Assembly (NCBI GenBank): GCA_014799585.1
Contig: JAAVHU010000045.1
Coordinates: forward strand, 1 to 7,101
Length of the DNA: 7,101 bases
Direction of reading: 5' to 3'
Source: Clostridiales bacterium
GTDB taxonomy: Bacteria > Bacillota > Clostridia > Oscillospirales > Acutalibacteraceae
Positions 5,484 through 7,101 of this stretch are shown here, in pieces. The first letter of the stretch is position 1, and the number at the start of each line of letters is the position of its first letter. The notes under the pieces are model-generated. The model had not been told where the DNA came from. It was given only the letters and a program-made list of their open reading frames with translations, and did not search any database. The translations under genes and the position numbers were made by a program.

Positions 5484-6365
5484 CTAAATCTTTGATGCTT
5501 CATAGGCAACACCAAGCATTCCTGCATTGTTGCCCAGCTTTGTATTTACTATATTTACCTTTCGGAAACTTTCCATAAGCTGTTTATAAATCTTTCTGTC
5601 AATCAAATCAATAATGTATTTTTCATTCATAATTCCGCCACCCAAAACAATTAATGAAGGATTGAATACATTAATTAAACTCTTAAGTCCGATAATTATT
5701 TCGTCAATCCAGCTATCAATAACATGGCGGATTTCAGGATTGTTGAAGTTTTCTTCCTGAAAGATTTCAAAGCCGTTCAATTCTTTTCCTGTAACTTTTT
5801 TTACAGCATTAACAAGTGCAGTGGCAGAGGCATACTGCTCAAAGCATCCCTCAGCACCGCAGGTGCATGGTCTTCCGCCCGCATGTGTGATTATATGACC
5901 AAATTCTCCGGCTGAACAAGAAGAACCTTTGTAAAGCTTATTATTAAGATAGATTGCTCCGCCAATGCCTGTTCCAAAGGTTAAGCAAATGAAATCAGAG
6001 GAATTAGCAGCTGCTCCGAATTTAGCTTCTCCCATCGCAGCGGCATTAACATCATTTTCAACATATGTAGGTATGCCTGTTTTGTTTTCAACGATTTTTT
6101 TAACCATCATTCCTGTGTAATAAGGAATATTATCCGTTGAATAAACAACTATGCCGTTTTCAGAATCAACCTGACCTGCTGTACTAATAGCAATTCTGTC
6201 TATATCTTCATAACTTTCTATAATTTCAATTACTTTGTTGATGATGTACTGTCCGCCTTCTTTTGCATCAGTTGGTATGGTGTGCTTATCAGAAAGATTA
6301 AAATTTTCATCACAAAGTGCATATTTGATGTTTGTTCCGCCAATATCAAAAGCTAAAATTCTCAT
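5484..6365 (-). CDS. ROK-family sugar kinase (glucokinase-like)
   Basis: This is a 293-residue cytoplasmic kinase that phosphorylates a hexose or amino sugar with ATP. The N-terminal phosphate loop is FDIGGTNIKYA (residues 6-16). ENDVNAAAMGE carries the catalytic Asp (D105). FGTGIGGAIY (130-139) is the second phosphate motif. GEFGHI (E154, H157) is followed by the zinc signature CTCGAEGC (C167, C169, C174) and E176; with H157 this completes the ROK zinc site and sugar-contact set. LIVLGGGI near the C terminus is the adenosine motif. There is no DNA-binding helix-turn-helix, so it is a kinase and not a ROK repressor. The sugar cannot be told from sequence: glucose, N-acetylmannosamine and beta-glucosides are all used by enzymes of this length. 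The start is supported by GAGGAG 7 bases upstream on the minus strand (6373-6378). It has its own promoter and shares a terminator with the convergent gene. Confidence 0.94.
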   Translation of the reverse strand: MRILAFDIGGTNIKYALCDENFNLSDKHTIPTDAKEGGQYIINKVIEIIESYEDIDRIAISTAGQVDSENGIVVYSTDNIPYYTGMMVKKIVENKTGIPTYVENDVNAAAMGEAKFGAAANSSDFICLTFGTGIGGAIYLNNKLYKGSSCSAGEFGHIITHAGGRPCTCGAEGCFEQYASATALVNAVKKVTGKELNGFEIFQEENFNNPEIRHVIDSWIDEIIIGLKSLINVFNPSLIVLGGGIMNEKYIIDLIDRKIYKQLMESFRKVNIVNTKLGNNAGMLGVAYEASKI

Positions 6366-6395
6366 TTAATTACTCCTCATTAAAAAACTAAATTA

Positions 6396-6424
6396 ATTAT
6401 ATCAGTAATATATGTTAAATTCAA
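6396..6424 (-). promoter_or_regulatory. Promoter of the ROK kinase gene
   Basis: On the minus strand TTGAAT (6424-6419) and a perfect TATAAT (6401-6396) are 17 bp apart. TGA precedes the -10 box, making the full extended form. The start codon is about 30 bases downstream of the -10 box. Confidence 0.85.
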
Positions 6425-6450
6425 TCAATTATTGAAAAATTTTAATTGAT
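6420..6450. repeat. Overlapping dyads between the divergent promoters
   Basis: TTCAAT (6420-6425) and ATTGAA (6431-6436) form a 6-bp dyad that includes most of both -35 boxes. A second inverted repeat, ATCAATT (6424-6430) with AATTGAT (6444-6450), flanks the rightward -35 box. The first dyad is partly explained by the two similar -35 boxes facing each other. Either could be an operator, or chance in AT-rich DNA. Confidence 0.4.
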
Positions 6451-6460
6451 ATGCTATACT
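6432..6460 (+). promoter_or_regulatory. Promoter of the membrane-anchored protein gene
   Basis: TTGAAA (6432-6437) and TATACT (6455-6460) are separated by 17 bp, with TGC directly before the -10 box as an extended -10. Transcription should start near 6467. That would put the in-frame GTG at 6476 too close for a ribosome-binding site and so supports the ATG at 6497. Confidence 0.88.
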
Positions 6461-6496
6461 TTATTCAAACATTAAGTGTTGAAAAGGAAAATATGT

Positions 6497-7060
6497 ATGT
6501 CTGAAGAATTTGAAAAACTTGATAGTCCTTTGATTGTTCACAAAGAAACGGACGCTTCTTATCATGAAACTGCAAATATTGATGTGATTTCAACTGTAAA
6601 TAAAGTTGAGGAAAACACATCTAATCTTGTTCGTCATCGTTTCAGAAAAGTTAAAAAGAAAAGTAAAGCCCCCTGGGTTATTCTTATTATTGTTGTAATT
6701 ATTGTTGTTCTTTGCGGTCTATATTTCGGCGGTGTAATCGGCAATAAAAACGAAGGGGAAACTGAATCATCAACTAAGAAAACCTATGTTGAAACGCCGG
6801 AGAATAAATTTGAAGGTGTTATTACCATTAAAGGAACTTACATTTTCTTTGAAGGTGAAGAGGTAGACGGAACAGAAGAATTGGAACGCATCATTAAGTA
6901 TCTTGATTCTAACCAAGAATTCGTTATTCAGGATGAAGATGCAGAGCAGGTATTGTTGTATCAGGAAATTATTCCTCTTCTTGATCAATACAAGGTTAAA
7001 CACGGTGATCCGAAATATATTATTTCAAGCGGACTTACAAGCAAATATGAAGCAAAATAA
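6497..7060 (+). CDS. Membrane-anchored protein, possible ExbD/TolR-like outer domain
   Basis: I do not recognise a named family for this 187-residue protein. It has a mostly polar N-terminal region (1-45), a basic cluster (RHRFRKVKKKSK, 46-57), one strong transmembrane helix (about 59-82), a polar linker (83-105) and a compact outer domain (about 106-175). The basic cluster before the helix predicts N-terminus in, C-terminus out. The outer domain runs ITIKGTYIFFEGEEVDGTEELERIIKYL, then FVIQDEDA, then an amphipathic helix ending IIPLLDQYKVKHG. That beta-beta-alpha-beta-alpha order resembles the outer domain of ExbD/TolR, but the helix lacks the Asp that ExbD/TolR use in proton flow, and no ExbB/TolQ gene is nearby. 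The ATG at 6497 is preferred over the in-frame GTG at 6476 because AAGGA (6484-6488) lies 8 bases upstream of it. It has its own promoter and diverges from the ROK kinase; no terminator is seen before the window ends. Confidence 0.8.
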   Translation: MSEEFEKLDSPLIVHKETDASYHETANIDVISTVNKVEENTSNLVRHRFRKVKKKSKAPWVILIIVVIIVVLCGLYFGGVIGNKNEGETESSTKKTYVETPENKFEGVITIKGTYIFFEGEEVDGTEELERIIKYLDSNQEFVIQDEDAEQVLLYQEIIPLLDQYKVKHGDPKYIISSGLTSKYEAK

Positions 7061-7101
7061 GATAATCTATTTATAACTAAAAAAAGATGTTACTGCTTAT
7101 G

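Noticed and set aside
6476..6496. GTG start for the last gene
   Set aside because: The predicted transcription start near 6467 leaves no room for a ribosome-binding site, while AAGGA at 6484-6488 is well placed for the ATG at 6497.
7061..7101. Start of a further gene or terminator at the window end
   Set aside because: Only 41 AT-rich bases are visible. There is an A run and an ATG but no ribosome-binding site or complete hairpin.

Overview
The window reads as ordinary chromosome of an AT-rich, Gram-positive-type bacterium. It is most likely a member of the Bacillota, class Clostridia, possibly a gut Oscillospirales/Ruminococcaceae relative; this is inferred from composition, Shine-Dalgarno sites, promoter style and gene set, not from a marker gene. 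Genes are tightly packed with short AT-rich spacers. There is no stretch above 300 bases without a gene, and no integrase, transposase, CRISPR array or plasmid gene.

Layout. Nucleotides 2-655 are the 3' part of a polyamine-type ABC substrate-binding protein (PotD family) with an unusual C-terminal membrane helix. It overlaps a HAD phosphatase of the phosphoglycolate phosphatase type (645-1313). A near-consensus promoter, whose -35 box shares bases with the HAD stop codon, drives tRNA-Leu(GAG) (1353-1437), followed by a strong intrinsic terminator. An unrecognised, very AT-rich single-pass membrane protein (1494-2168) sits directly after that terminator and 26 bases before alanine racemase alr (2195-3343). 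A second promoter, embedded in a perfect 9-bp inverted repeat, precedes a FemAB-family aminoacyl transferase (3407-4441) with its own terminator. Next comes a cysteine-rich FliB-family (lysine-N-methylase-like) protein (4494-5453), whose last codons form one arm of a bidirectional terminator. That terminator is shared with the convergent ROK sugar kinase (6365-5484, minus strand). The ROK gene and the last gene (6497-7060, a membrane-anchored protein with a possible ExbD/TolR-like outer domain) diverge from a 131-bp spacer with two back-to-back promoters. Bases 7061-7101 show no feature I can name.

How the genes fit together. Alr makes D-alanine for peptidoglycan and the FemAB protein probably adds a bridge amino acid to the peptidoglycan stem, so 2195-4441 is a small cell-wall block split by a promoter. 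The other genes (polyamine uptake, metabolite repair, sugar phosphorylation) look like unconnected housekeeping units. All four promoters I can support have 17-bp spacing and a TGn extension upstream of the -10 box.

I see no convincing new multi-gene system. The points most worth a second look are the orphan membrane protein behind the tRNA terminator, the dyad around the femX-like promoter, the FliB-family protein without flagellar genes, and the possible ExbD-like outer domain of the last protein.
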